Source: Valencia hispanica
Lineage: Eukaryota > Chordata > Actinopteri > Cyprinodontiformes > Valenciidae
Assembly: GCA_963556495.2 (NCBI GenBank)
Contig: OY747703.1
Coordinates: 25,403,796 to 25,467,795, forward strand
Length of the DNA stretch: 64,000 bases
Reading direction: 5' to 3'
Position numbers and translations under genes: made by a program. Within the stretch, counting starts at the first letter, position 1, and the number at the start of each line of letters is the position of its first letter. Below, one piece after another: positions 23,400 to 33,160 of the stretch. The notes beneath the pieces were generated by a model. The model was not told where the DNA came from, did no database searches, and was given only the letters and a program-made list of their open reading frames with translations.

Positions 23400-24099
23400 A
23401 TAATTACATTAAAATCTATAGAGATGCATCCAAAGATCCAAATAACAAAATAGGAGTGGCGTTTTATATTCCAGAATTTCATGTTTGTGGGTAGAAGGAT
23501 TACTGATGATTAGTTCTCACAAGAGGAATGACAGCAATTATTTGACCACTACCATGGATAGAGGAAATAAGACCACTTAAAACAATAATCTGGTCAGATT
23601 CAAGTTAATCTTTGCACAGTTTATATAACAGTCATTCGGAGGGTTGACCAGATATTTTAATAGAGATACAGCAAACATACAGGTTAGAAAGATTGGTGCT
23701 TGAAATTGTATTCCTGTGGATCCCAGCACATGTTGGGATAATTAGAATTAAAGTGGAAGATAAAACGACAAAGGGAGCTACTAAACATGAAAATATTGAT
23801 ATAACAATTCATTTCAGTGAACTAGAAATTAAAGGTATCATCAAGCAGAACTTTAGAGAAAGGTGGCAGAAGGAATGGAAAAAGAGAAAAGGAAGATGTC
23901 TGAAATACAAAAGAAAGTTGGTAAAATGAGCAATGGAGGAGGATACGCTAATATCGAGATTAAGATTGCGTCACACTGGATTGAACAGTTTATTTGTCAA
24001 AATAGGAAAACGGGCTACTGGTAATTGTAATTATTGCAGTCGGAAAGAAATAATAGAACATATTATGGTCCATTGTAAGAAATACAAAATCAGAAAGAT
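23400..24099 (+). pseudogene. LINE ORF2 RNase H and C-terminal Cys/His region, broken
   Basis: One frame reads RDASKDPNNKIGVAFYIPEF (about 23,424-23,483), the RNase H start with its acidic residue. Another reads LEIVFLWIPAHVGI (about 23,700-23,740), the conserved His region. A third reads ISRLRLRHTGLNSLF, then CNYCSRKEIIEHIMVHCKKY (about 23,950-24,090), the Cys/His tail that follows RNase H in such LINEs. Frameshifts and stops separate the parts, and the frame is cut at 24,100 by the solo LTR. Confidence 0.75.
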
Positions 24100-24736
24100 T
24101 GTGATGGCGGGCTGACCCACATGTAGAAACAACAAACTGAGTGAACGGTTCAGTGAATTTATTTTGTAATGGATGGAAGTTAGTTATGAACTGAGAAAAC
24201 CAGGAGGGGTCAGCAACATTCATCTGCAAGGGGGAGACAGCGGTTAGTTTCAACCAAGAGGAGAGATATTCAGAATTGGAAGTAAGGGAAGTTAATAAGA
24301 CTTACTGATCCAGAGGGCTGAGGATGACTGGAGGGTTCCGTCAGATCCAGAGATGAGTGTGCAGATAGTTGCAATGGAAGCGAGTGTAGAGACACCTGGG
24401 GGAGGCAAGTGGGTGAGGTTGAACGTTGGAGAGAGGGAATGCAGGAAGTTGGCTGCGAGGGGAGAAGCCACAGTCGGCATCCGTGGGGCTGACACGGGAG
24501 GTTCTTCACGGATGAGTTTTGCGACAGAGTTTGAAGCCGGAATCTGCTATCACCAATGATGTTGGTCATCAAGCAAAGAGGAGAGGTGCTCCAGCTTCCT
24601 TTTAACCTCTCAGCCTGATGAGGAAATCCTTTACAGGTGCGTGGAATGCAGAGGCCCATACATACCCACCTGTCAAACTTGTTCAGGAAGGATAAGGATT
24701 ATTTCATGCACACTCAAACGCAGCCAGCTCCTGACA
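24100..24736 (-). mobile_element. Probable solo LTR inside the LINE
   Basis: This 637-bp block interrupts the LINE C-terminus, which seems to resume near 24,740. Read on the minus strand it starts TGTCAGGAGCTGG and ends GCCCGCCATCACA, the TG...CA pattern of an LTR. It contains a promoter-like 'gaggttaaaaggaagctgg' and, near its 3' end, AATAAA as a possible polyadenylation signal. I could not find a clean 4-6 bp target duplication. It is unrelated to the gypsy LTRs at 13-20.5 kb. Confidence 0.55.
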
Positions 24737-25015
24737 GGGATATATTATCATACAAAATCTTGAAAAGATTAGAATACGGTATAAGTTGTCAGAACTGTTA
24801 GGGGAAAATATATGCTACCCAGTAATTCTGAAGTTTCTAGATGTACTGTTTTTGGGGAGATTTAAGGAAATTATGTATTAAGAAATTTAATCTATAGGTT
24901 TTTTAGTAGATTAGTTAAATCCTGATCCACTCATTACCAGTAGGTAGCGGTAATGCACCTGATAGTTGTTAGCCAACCACACTTAAAAAACAACAGAAAA
25001 AGAAGAAGCAGAAAC

Positions 25016-25350
25016 TAGAACAGCATCAAACCACCCAGAACCTTGACAGACTGATGTTTTCAAGTCTTTATTTCTGTTAAATACGATGATTTTCTGCTAC
25101 AGCTAATGAGAACACGACATTTAAAATTAGAATATTACATCAGACCAGCAGACCCGGCGCCAGGGAAATTAAGCTGGGGGGGCCCTAGCTTGTTTGTATT
25201 TAAGTTTCATGGAAAATGTCAGCAACTGAGTGACTGGTGATCAAATGTACACACTTAATATATACTATATTAAATATTACATTATAACACTTTCTAGTAT
25301 TCAGTTGATTTTTTTTTCAGTTGATAAATTCTTTGTGTGCAGAAATTGCC
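25016..25350. other. No gene seen
   Basis: Unique sequence with one GC-rich patch near 25,150-25,190 ('agacccggcgccagggaaat'). Confidence 0.45.
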
Positions 25351-25464
25351 TATATATATATATATATATATATAGACAAATAGAAAACAAACAGAAAACA
25401 GTCTCTCCTCTCCTCTCCTCTCCTCTCCTCTCCTCTCCTCTCCTCTCCTCTCCTCTCCTCTCCT
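25351..25464. repeat. (TA)n and (CTCCT)n microsatellites
   Basis: TA dinucleotides at 25,351-25,374 and a pentanucleotide CTCCT array at about 25,403-25,464, separated by about 28 bp. Confidence 0.95.
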
Positions 25465-25934
25465 GAGCCTCACTTTGCTGCTTCATGTTCTAAACAAGAA
25501 ATCAAAAAACAGTTTACAAAAATTGCAACACAAAAACTTTTAGGAGAATCTATATTTATGAACTCAATCAGTAATACATTATGTATTTGTTTCACATGCA
25601 CATACAGTACTTTTTCATAGAAAAAAAAAAATCTAATTTGTTTTTAGCCAACAACCGGTGACATTCCCCTCCAGATCCACCAGAATTGTCCTCATTAAAT
25701 AGAAAATAAATGAAGATGAGGAACATGGCAACTGTGTTAATTCGTTAATTAACACAAGAGATCACATATTGAGATCACAGGTTCTGTAGTTTTTGAGGCT
25801 TAATAAGACTCCTCCAAGCATCAGGTGTGTAACTGGATTTATTATTCTACCTCCCGATTTTGCACCGGTAAAGAGGTAATAATTTCTCCCAAAAGTAGTC
25901 TTCTTTTTGCTTTATATGAAAAAAACCGAAATTA
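25465..25934. other. No gene seen
   Basis: AT-rich unique sequence with an A-run at about 25,620-25,631. Confidence 0.5.
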
Positions 25935-27532
25935 GCTGGCTTGCAAAAGTATTCGGCCCCCTTGAATTTTTCCGCATTTTGTCACATTACAGCCACAAAC
26001 ATGAATCAATTTTATTGGAATTCCACGTGAAAGACCAAAACAAAGTGGTGTACACGTGAGAAGTGGAACGCAAATCATACATGATTCCAAACATTTTTTA
26101 CAAATAAATAACTGAAAAGTGGGGTGTGCGTAATTATTCAGCCCCCTGAGTCAATACTTTGGACAACCACCTTTTGCTGCATTTACAGCTGCCAGTCTTT
26201 TAGGGTATGTCTCTACCAGCTTTGCACATCTAGAGACTGAAATTCTTGCCCATTCTTCTTTGCAAAACAGCTCCAGCTCAGTCAGATTAGATGGTCAGTG
26301 TTTGTGAACAGCAGATTTCAGATCTTGCCACAGATTCTCGATTGGATTTAGATCTGGACTTTGACTGGGCCATTCTAACACATGGATATGTTTTTAAACC
26401 ATTCCATTGTTGCCCTGGCTTTATGTTTAGGGCCGTTGTCCTGCTGGAAGGTGAACCTCCGCCCCAGTCTCAAGTCTTTTGCAGACTCCAAGAGGTTTTC
26501 TTCCAAGATTGCCCTGTATTTGGCTCCATCCATCTTCCCATCAAATCTGACCAGCTTCCCTGTCCCTGCTGAAGAGAAGCACCACCAGAGCATGGTGCTG
26601 CCACCACCATATTTGACAGTGGGGATGGTGTTCAGAGTGATGTGCAGTGTTAGTTTTCCGCCACACATAGCGTTTAGCATTTTGGCCAAAAAGTTCCATT
26701 TTGGTCTTATCTGACCAGAGCACCTTCTTCCACATGTTTGCTGTGTCCCCCACATGGCTTGTGGCAAACTGCAAACGGGACTTCTTATGGTTTTCTTTTA
26801 ACAATGACTTTCTTCTTGCCACTCTTCCATAAAGGCCAACTTTGTGCAGTGCACCACTAATAGTTGTCCTATGGACAGATTCCCCCACCTGAGCTGTAGA
26901 TCTCTGCAGCTCGTCCAGAGTCACCATGGGCCTCTTGGCTGCATTTCTGATCAGCGCTCTCCTTGTTCGGCCTGTGAGTTTAGGTGGACGGCCTTGTCTT
27001 GGTGGGTTTACAGTTGTGCCATACTCCTTCCATTTCTGATTGATCGCTTGAACAGTGCTCCGTGGGATGTTCAAGGCTTGGGAAATCTTTTTGTATCCTA
27101 ACCTGCTTTAAATTTCTCAATAACTTTATCCCTGACCTGTCTGGTGTGTTCTTTGGACTTCATGGTGTTGTTGCTCCCAACATTCTCTGAGACAACCTCT
27201 GAGACCGTCACAGGGCAGCTGTATTTGTACTGACATTAGATTACACACAGGTGCACTCTATTTAGTCATTAGCACTCATTAGGCAATGTCTATGGGCAAC
27301 TGACTGCACTCAGACCAAAGGGGGCTGAATAATTACGCACACCCCACTTTTCAGTTATTCATTTGTAAAAAATGATTGGAATCATGTATGATTTGCGTTC
27401 CACTTCTCACGTGTACACCACTTTGTATTGGTCTTTCACGTGGAATTCCAATAAAATTGATTCATGTTTGTGGCTGTAATGTGACAAAACGTAGAAAAGT
27501 TCAAGGGGGCGGAATACTTTTGCAAGCCACTG
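25935..27532 (-). mobile_element. Tc1-like DNA transposon, copy A
   Basis: Long inverted terminal repeats of about 200 bp begin 'ggcttgcaaaagtattcggc' on the left and end 'aatacttttgcaagccactg' on the right. The right end is followed by TA. The inner ends of the repeats share 'acgtgaaagaccaa' and 'aaaagtggggtgtgcgtaat'. The transposase lies on the minus strand. The same family recurs as copy B at 55,606-59,359. The outermost few bases on the left are altered. Confidence 0.9.
26151..27163 (-). pseudogene. Tc1-like transposase, copy A (three frameshifts)
   Basis: This is a DD34E cut-and-paste transposase. The start is at ATG 27,163, as in copy B. The N-terminal paired helix-turn-helix contains NIPRSTVQAINQKWKEYG, the linker GRPPKLTGRTRRAL, and then a second HTH. 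The catalytic core has [14 protein letters not shown] (first Asp) and [13 protein letters not shown] (second Asp). In a shifted frame the [11 protein letters not shown] motif (Glu) lies at about 26,350. One-base loss near 27,105, two-base loss near 26,630 and a shift near 26,378 break the frame relative to copy B. All three catalytic residues are still encoded. The stop is near 26,151. Confidence 0.9.
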
Positions 27533-28411
27533 TATAAGCGGGGCAATACACGGAGAACCACTAGACCAACATACGAGCTCGTTTACGAGCGATGGCTTAC
27601 AAAATGATATTAAAATACATGTCTATGCTAACAACAAAAGCAAACAACACAACCGCTTTAAGTTTTTGATTTTTGTACTGCCAGATTTTAGTATACTTAC
27701 ATTTAAAACCGTACTCTACTTTGCTTTGCCTGCCGCTTCATCCACCATTGTTGCTGGAACAAAAATCTCCCGTTTGGCCCACAATGCATTTTGGTATATG
27801 AAGAGCGTTGAAGAATACACCGGACCCATCCTTCAAATTGGGAAAAGAAGGACGAATTTGTGGCCCGCATTTGAAGGAGTCTTTGGACAGCCTCTGTGAC
27901 GTAACTGTCCTTAAAATCCGGCCTTCGAAGGATGCAGCCTCTGAATTTGGACACAGCCTTAGCAAACTACTGTACCAAAGTGTCTCCTTTTGCCATCCAA
28001 AACTCCCAATTAGTAACCTATTGCACCCTATGTTGGTTGTCTTGGGCCAATACATTTGCAAGAGGCATTGTAATCTGTCATGGGCGCCGGGCCTGCAGAC
28101 CAGTAAAAAGAACATTTTTTACACCATAATGTGGGCTTAAAGAAAAGGCACTTATAATATGACAAATGAGCCTCTTTGGAGCACATATTTGAATTTACTG
28201 ATCATGACTGTTGATATCAGCTTGCATTGTTACCAGTATGCAGTCTTGTCACTGGGATCAGGCATTGTTGTTTACATCCCTGCTGTTATTTGCACAGTTT
28301 TTTATTTCTTCTAAATAGTCTTGTTGTTTTTTTATTGCAACAATCGGCATGCATATGTTCATTTTTAAATGATCCTACTCAGATGCACATTTCTTTAAAT
28401 CATAGTAATAC
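27533..28411. other. No gene; possible MITE-like segment with a palindrome
   Basis: The segment about 27,700-27,965 ends 'ctgaatttggacacagcctt' and contains the 10-bp palindrome CCTTCGAAGG (27,922-27,931). I recall a dispersed fish repeat with a similar end, but could not define both ends here. The minus-strand open frames across it show no domain. Confidence 0.3.
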
Positions 28412-30059
28412 CTGTCAAGTTTTGGATCTGAAAATGAGGGAAAATTTCAGGCGTAAGCCATCCCACCACTCCAACCAAGCTCCCACTCTCACATCTGCCA
28501 TTTTTGTAGCACGTATTACAATGAACTTGCGTGCTTCAAATTTGTACCTATTTAACAGTGGGTATTGTAGTGACCTCTAACATTTGCATATTTAACACTG
28601 TAATGTCCGAGTTTGAATGTTTGAGCTACGCTTGCCACACTGGCAGACATGGTAGAGTCTCAGACAAAACATTGTTAAAACATGCAGGACAATGTACGCT
28701 CATGCTGCAGATCTATATCTATTTATAATTGCTACATGCTAGTATGTATTGTCCTAAATGTATATTATGTTTCTTACTGAAACTGTTGGTCCTTAGGTTT
28801 TCACTTCTTACATTTAGTCCAAAAAAATTACTTTAAAAGTAGATGTTCTCTATTTAATACATTCTAAAGTTGGAGGGAATAATTATTATTGATGTTGTCA
28901 ATAAATCAGTCAGAATGTTAAATGAGTCGCTGATTAGTCGCTTATTTTATTCCTGGCCTGCTTTCTGCAGCAGCTCATTATGTTCTGCATTTATGAAGAT
29001 GATACACTATCACTTATGTAGATAATATTTTTAATGAATGATAAAATAAGAGAGAAATAACTTTATTTTATTTATGTTGACATCCATCTTTGATCCTCAT
29101 GTTGTGACTCTGATGTCTGTCACTCAGTCTAAGCCCCGCCCCCTTTTGTATTACAGCCCTGGTTTTATTTTGGTGTGACACCCCAAGATCATTACTGGCT
29201 TCCTTTAAAAACTTACTAGATATACCCTTGCCCAGTAGCCTTCATGAAATATTTTTGAAAATCTTTTTTTGGGCATTATTACCTATAATATTTTGGATAT
29301 GAAGTACTGAATTAAACTCAATTTAGGGTTAAACACAGCGGGTCTGACGCACATTGATAAACCCAATTCTTAATTCAAACTTTCAGAGGAGGCTTTGTTT
29401 CTTTGTGATTTTTTTTCTCGTTTGTTTTGTTCTGGGGCTGAAAATCTCCCTATAGCTGATCAAAGGGCAGACGGAGACAGATACAACACCTCTTATTTAA
29501 GATTTTTTTTATGGGAATATATTGGCAAGGTTAGGGGAAGCAAGTTGGTCAAAATGTCTGACGATTTTAACGATTGTTTCGTCTAACAATTTCTTACGAC
29601 ATGTTTTACACTGCCACTTGTCAACCACTAACTCACTATAATTAATTGATCAGAATGTGATCTTCCTGCCTTTGTTGACATACAAATAATGCGCCCCATC
29701 CGGCTCTTCTGTAGGAAAGTACATTCGCTGTCCCATTCTTCCAGATATTTACATGAAGACTTAGTTGGATTTTTGTTGATTTTTGTAGTTTTTTCTTGTT
29801 TAGCAGCAATGACTTCTCCTTCATCCAGTCCATCTATCTCCTTGTTGTTCCTGCCCTTGGCGTTAGCCACACAAGAACTGCCACTCAGGCTACTGCAGAT
29901 GGCGGTTCTCGTGAGGATACTGACAATTTAGTTTAGAGAGGCAGAAGATTTTTAAATATTAAAATTTTTGAATTTTACGGGATAATATTAATATGGGAAG
30001 ACGGCGGGAAAGAGGGGTAAAATATGAGCATTTTACGGCCAAGACGGGAGACTTGACAG
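28412..30059 (-). mobile_element. Possible decayed hAT-type transposon
   Basis: The left end CTGTCAAGT (28,412-28,420) and the right end ACTTGACAG (30,051-30,059) are exact inverted repeats, with weaker similarity continuing inward. Inside, a minus-strand frame (29,870-29,628) includes KSSCKYLEEWDSECTFLQKSR. This resembles the start of BED-type zinc-finger regions in hAT transposases, but the Cys/His part is frameshifted. No 8-bp target duplication is convincing and no catalytic domain was seen, so this is probably an internally deleted relic. Confidence 0.4.
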
Positions 30060-30214
30060 CTATGAACACAGTATGCCATTTTTAATAACTGAACCATTTT
30101 TGTGTTGAGCTGTACATTTTTATCTACTTCTACTCTTATTTGTTGTTGTTGTATATTTTTACTTTTCCGTGAATCTGCATGTTTTATTTTTACCTTTAAC
30201 TTTGCTTATGTCAC

Positions 30215-30395
30215 TTATTCAATTCAATTCAATTCAGTTTATTTATATAGCGCCAATTCACAACAGATGTCATCTCAAGGCACTTAACAAGAAGTCATTT
30301 CAATACATTTATACAAACATTCCAATCAGTTAAAAAGTTTCCTATTTAAGGAATCCCAGCAGATTGCGTCAGTCATTGGCATGAGGTTGGGCCCC
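30215..30395 (-). mobile_element. LINE 3' tail fragment, family 2
   Basis: It begins with (ATTCA)n and 'gtttatttatatagcgccaa', then 'ttccaatcagttaaaaagtt' and 'ggaatcccagcagattg'. It is the reverse complement of the tail at 38,385-38,758. This is a very common fish LINE 3' end ending in (ATTGA)n; no coding part remains. Confidence 0.75.
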
Positions 30396-30600
30396 GTTAC
30401 TTATGTCAACCTATTTACCTCAACCTATTTACCTTAATGCTGGTTGTCCTGGAAACCTTCTCCATGCTGTTGTAGAATTACATAGACCATTAGTAAAGGC
30501 CACAAGGCCACAAGGTACAAGGGCATTAGTTTGTTTTTAAAATTGCTGGGGACAATAACCATAAAATGGAGTGTGGTTTGAAGTTTGCTGGGGACAATTG
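30396..30600. other. No gene seen
   Basis: Unique sequence with a short direct repeat of 'ggccacaa' near 30,498-30,513. Confidence 0.45.
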
Positions 30601-30833
30601 TTATTAATTATTATTATTATTAATATTATTATTATATAGCATATAAGTATTCATCTGCTTCACATTTCATTACAATATGCACTGTAGTGTATCCCGGGTG
30701 TTGAAAATCGTATCTTTAATAAATCAATAAAAGTTGAAAGCCATAGGCTTACGTGTTTTGTTTTTCAAACTGCACTGAAAAGCATCTTCAAGAATCATTA
30801 AAATCCACATCATAGCACAACGAAGAATTTTGG

Positions 30834-30924
<91 letters not shown>
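30601..30924. repeat. (TTA)n and (TA)n microsatellites
   Basis: An imperfect TTA array at 30,601-30,636 and a pure AT array at 30,841-30,924 (about 42 units), with unique sequence between. Confidence 0.95.
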
Positions 30925-30926
<2 letters not shown>

Positions 30927-31157
30927 TGTTTATATAACTATTCTAATGTTTGTTTAAGACTCCCAAAGAGGATCGTGTTGATATATAGTGTTGATGAAAA
31001 AAGCATGCGAGAATATTTCCCAACGTTCCGCTGATGGTGGAATATTCTTGATATCTAGGCATTCACCGCTCCCAGAGAGAGACTCTCTGCAGCTGGATTT
31101 GCGATTCAGGAATGGAGAACAAAGACTGTGGACAATATTTTGTTTCTTCACAATGAT

Positions 31158-31451
31158 GGTTGCCGGTTCGAGCCCCCACTCCATCCGTCTCAGTCGTTTT
31201 GTCCTTGGTCAAAGACACTTTACCCTTCTGGATACTGGTGGTCAGAGGGCCCAGTGGGACCAGTGCTCGGCAGCTTCGATTCTGTCAGTGTGCCCCAGGG
31301 AAGCTGTGGTGACAATGTAGCTTGCCATGACCAGTATGTGAATGTGTGCGTGAAAGGGTGAATGACTGAATGTAGTGTGAAGGGCTTTTTGGGTCCTCAA
31401 GGACTAAATAAAGCGCTATACAAGTACAGGCCATTTACCATTTTACCATTT
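31158..31451 (+). mobile_element. tRNA-derived SINE, copy 2, 5' truncated
   Basis: It starts at the box B region 'ggttgccggttcgagccc' and runs through 'tggtggtcagagggcc', 'cagtgtgccccag', 'gaatgactgaatgtagtg' and 'aaagcgctatacaagtacag'. Same family as 6,242-6,540. It lies inside the left arm of the inverted repeat; removing it restores the arm at GAT. Confidence 0.85.
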
Positions 31452-31510
31452 GATCTCTGCATCAAATAAATTTCAGCTGTGCAATACTCCAGATAAATTA
31501 AAACAAATTC

Positions 31511-32680
31511 ACTCACTGGCCACTTTATCAGGCACATCTGTCCAACTGCTCCTTAACGCAAATTTCTAATCAGCCAATCACATGGTGGCAACTCAATGCA
31601 TTTAGGCATGTAGACATGGTCAAGACGATCTGCTGCAGTTCAAACAAAACATCAGAATTGGGAAGAAAGGTGATTTAAGTGACTTTGAACGTGGCATGGT
31701 TGTTGGTGCCATACGGGAGTATTTCAGAAACTGCTGATCTACTGGGATTTTCACACACAACCATCTCTAGGGTTTACAGAGAATGGTCCGAAAAAGGGAA
31801 AATATCCAGTGAGCGGCAGTTCTGTGGGCTAAAATGCCCGGTTGATGCCTGAGGTCAGAGGAGAATGGCCAGACTGGTTCAAGCTGATTGAAAGGCAACG
31901 GTAACTCAAATGACCACTCGTTACAACCAAGGTATGCAGAAGAGCATCTCTGAACGCGCAGCAAGTCGAACCTTGAGGTAGACAGCATACAGCAGCAGAA
32001 GGCCACTCCTTTCAGCTAAGAACATGAAACTGAGACTACAATTCACACAGTTTCACAAAAATTGGACAATAGAAGATTGGAAAAATGTTGCCTGGTCTGA
32101 TGAGTCTCGATTTCTGCTGAGACATTCAGATAGTAGGGTCAGAATTTGGCATCAACAACATGAATGCATGGATCCATTCTTCCTTGTATCAGGTTTAGGC
32201 TGGTGGTGATGGTGTAATGGGGTGGGGGACATTTTCTTGGCACACTTTGGGCCCCTTAGTACCAAATAATCATCGTTGCGATGCCACAGCCTGCCTGAGT
32301 ATTGTTGCTGACCATGTTCATCCCTTTATGACCACAGTGTACCCATCTTCTGATGGCTACTTCCAGCAGGATAATGCGCCATGTCATAAAGCTTAAATCA
32401 TCTCAGAATGGTTTCTTGAACATGACAATGAGTTCACTGTACTCAAATGGCCCCCACAGTCACCAAATCTCAATCCATTGAGCACCTTTGGGATGTGGTG
32501 GAACAGGAGTTTTGCATCATGGATATACAGCCGACAAATCTGCAGCAACTGCGTGATGCTATCATGTCAATTTGGACCAAAATCTCTGAGGAATGTTTCT
32601 AGTACCTTGTTGAATCTATGCCAACAAGAATTAAGGCAGTTCTGAAAGCAAAAGGGGGTCCAACCCGGTATTAGTGTGTG
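31511..32680 (+). mobile_element. Tc1-like transposon relic, right end lost
   Basis: The left terminal repeat ACTCACTGGCCACTTTATCA is present. The right repeat expected just after the transposase stop is absent; unrelated sequence follows from about 32,676. The body closely follows a Tc1-like family very widespread in fish and amphibians (recognised from memory). This family is distinct from copies A and B and from the element at 53,347. Confidence 0.85.
31658..32674 (+). pseudogene. Tc1-like transposase, no start codon, several indels
   Basis: The start position reads TTG (31,658-31,660) before GKKGDLSDFERGMVVGA, so the ATG is lost. A small deletion follows near 31,715. The catalytic region NWTIEDWKNVAWSDESRFLL (first Asp) is intact in 32,024-32,209. 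GYFQQDNAPCHKA (second Asp) ends in a stop (CGA to TAA-type change near 32,395). The third acidic motif is near 32,467, where a small deletion breaks the PDLNP region. The end is PTRY-stop at 32,672-32,674. Clearly inactive. Confidence 0.85.
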
Positions 32681-33014
32681 GTTTTAATTGACAGTCTCAC
32701 AACTTCTAATTGTCCATGAACGTGAATTGTGCACCTGCTTGTGCATAATGGAGGCTGAACCCGCTCTGGTCACACACTGCAGACTGGAATAACAAGCGGC
32801 ACTTCTTTTTGAACGAGGACTTTCCTGATTGCTTCAGCATGAAGAAATCCACTGCGTGCGCTCCTTCTGCATCAAGTGGTCAGCGGTGTGAATTGTAAAC
32901 CATCAAAATGAAGGAAGGCCTTTAGATTTTTCTGTTACAGTTTTTATGATGAAAGACGGAAAATAACACAACCCCTGATTGATTACAAATTATATTACAA
33001 TTAATTATGTCCCT
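32681..33014. other. No gene seen
   Basis: Unique sequence between the Tc1 relic and the right arm of the inverted repeat. Confidence 0.45.
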
Positions 33015-33160
33015 ATTATTTCTTTGGAATATTGCGAAGCTGAAATTCTTTTGATGCAGAGATCACTGTGCAGAAACGAAAAATTGTCCACAGTCCCTGG
33101 CATTAACTGTGTTCTCCTTTCCTGAATCGCAAATCCAGCCACAAAAAAGTCTGAGATGTG

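Larger units (their letters stand above)
21240..25015 (+). mobile_element. I-type LINE, 3' half (RT, RNase H, tail), plus strand, with two insertions
   Basis: The order is a linker (KANWDLF near 21,260, then EAAKRAIPR at about 21,365), reverse transcriptase, RNase H, a Cys/His C-terminal motif, and a 3' end whose 'cagtaggtagcggtaatgcacc' and 'agaaaaagaagaagc' resemble the GAA-rich tail of fish I-type LINEs. RNase H in ORF2 is typical of the I group. It is interrupted by a SINE (22,251-22,441) and a probable solo LTR (24,100-24,736). It starts almost where the minus-strand fragment at 10,470-11,800 leaves off. Confidence 0.75.
31060..33160. repeat. Inverted repeat pair flanking a Tc1-like relic
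   Basis: The left arm (about 31,080-31,157, continued at 31,452-31,485 after a SINE) reads 'gctggatttgcgattcagga', 'gactgtggacaat', 'gatctctgcatcaaa' and 'atttcagct'. The reverse complement of about 33,015-33,150 contains the same blocks in the same order. Between the arms lies the Tc1-like relic. The arms could be terminal repeats of a larger element into which the Tc1 inserted, or two independent copies of one repeat. Confidence 0.75.

Noticed and set aside
27700..28115. Minus-strand frames near 27.7-28.1 kb as a coding exon
   Set aside because: No recognisable domain, and the stretch overlaps a probable MITE-like repeat with a palindrome.
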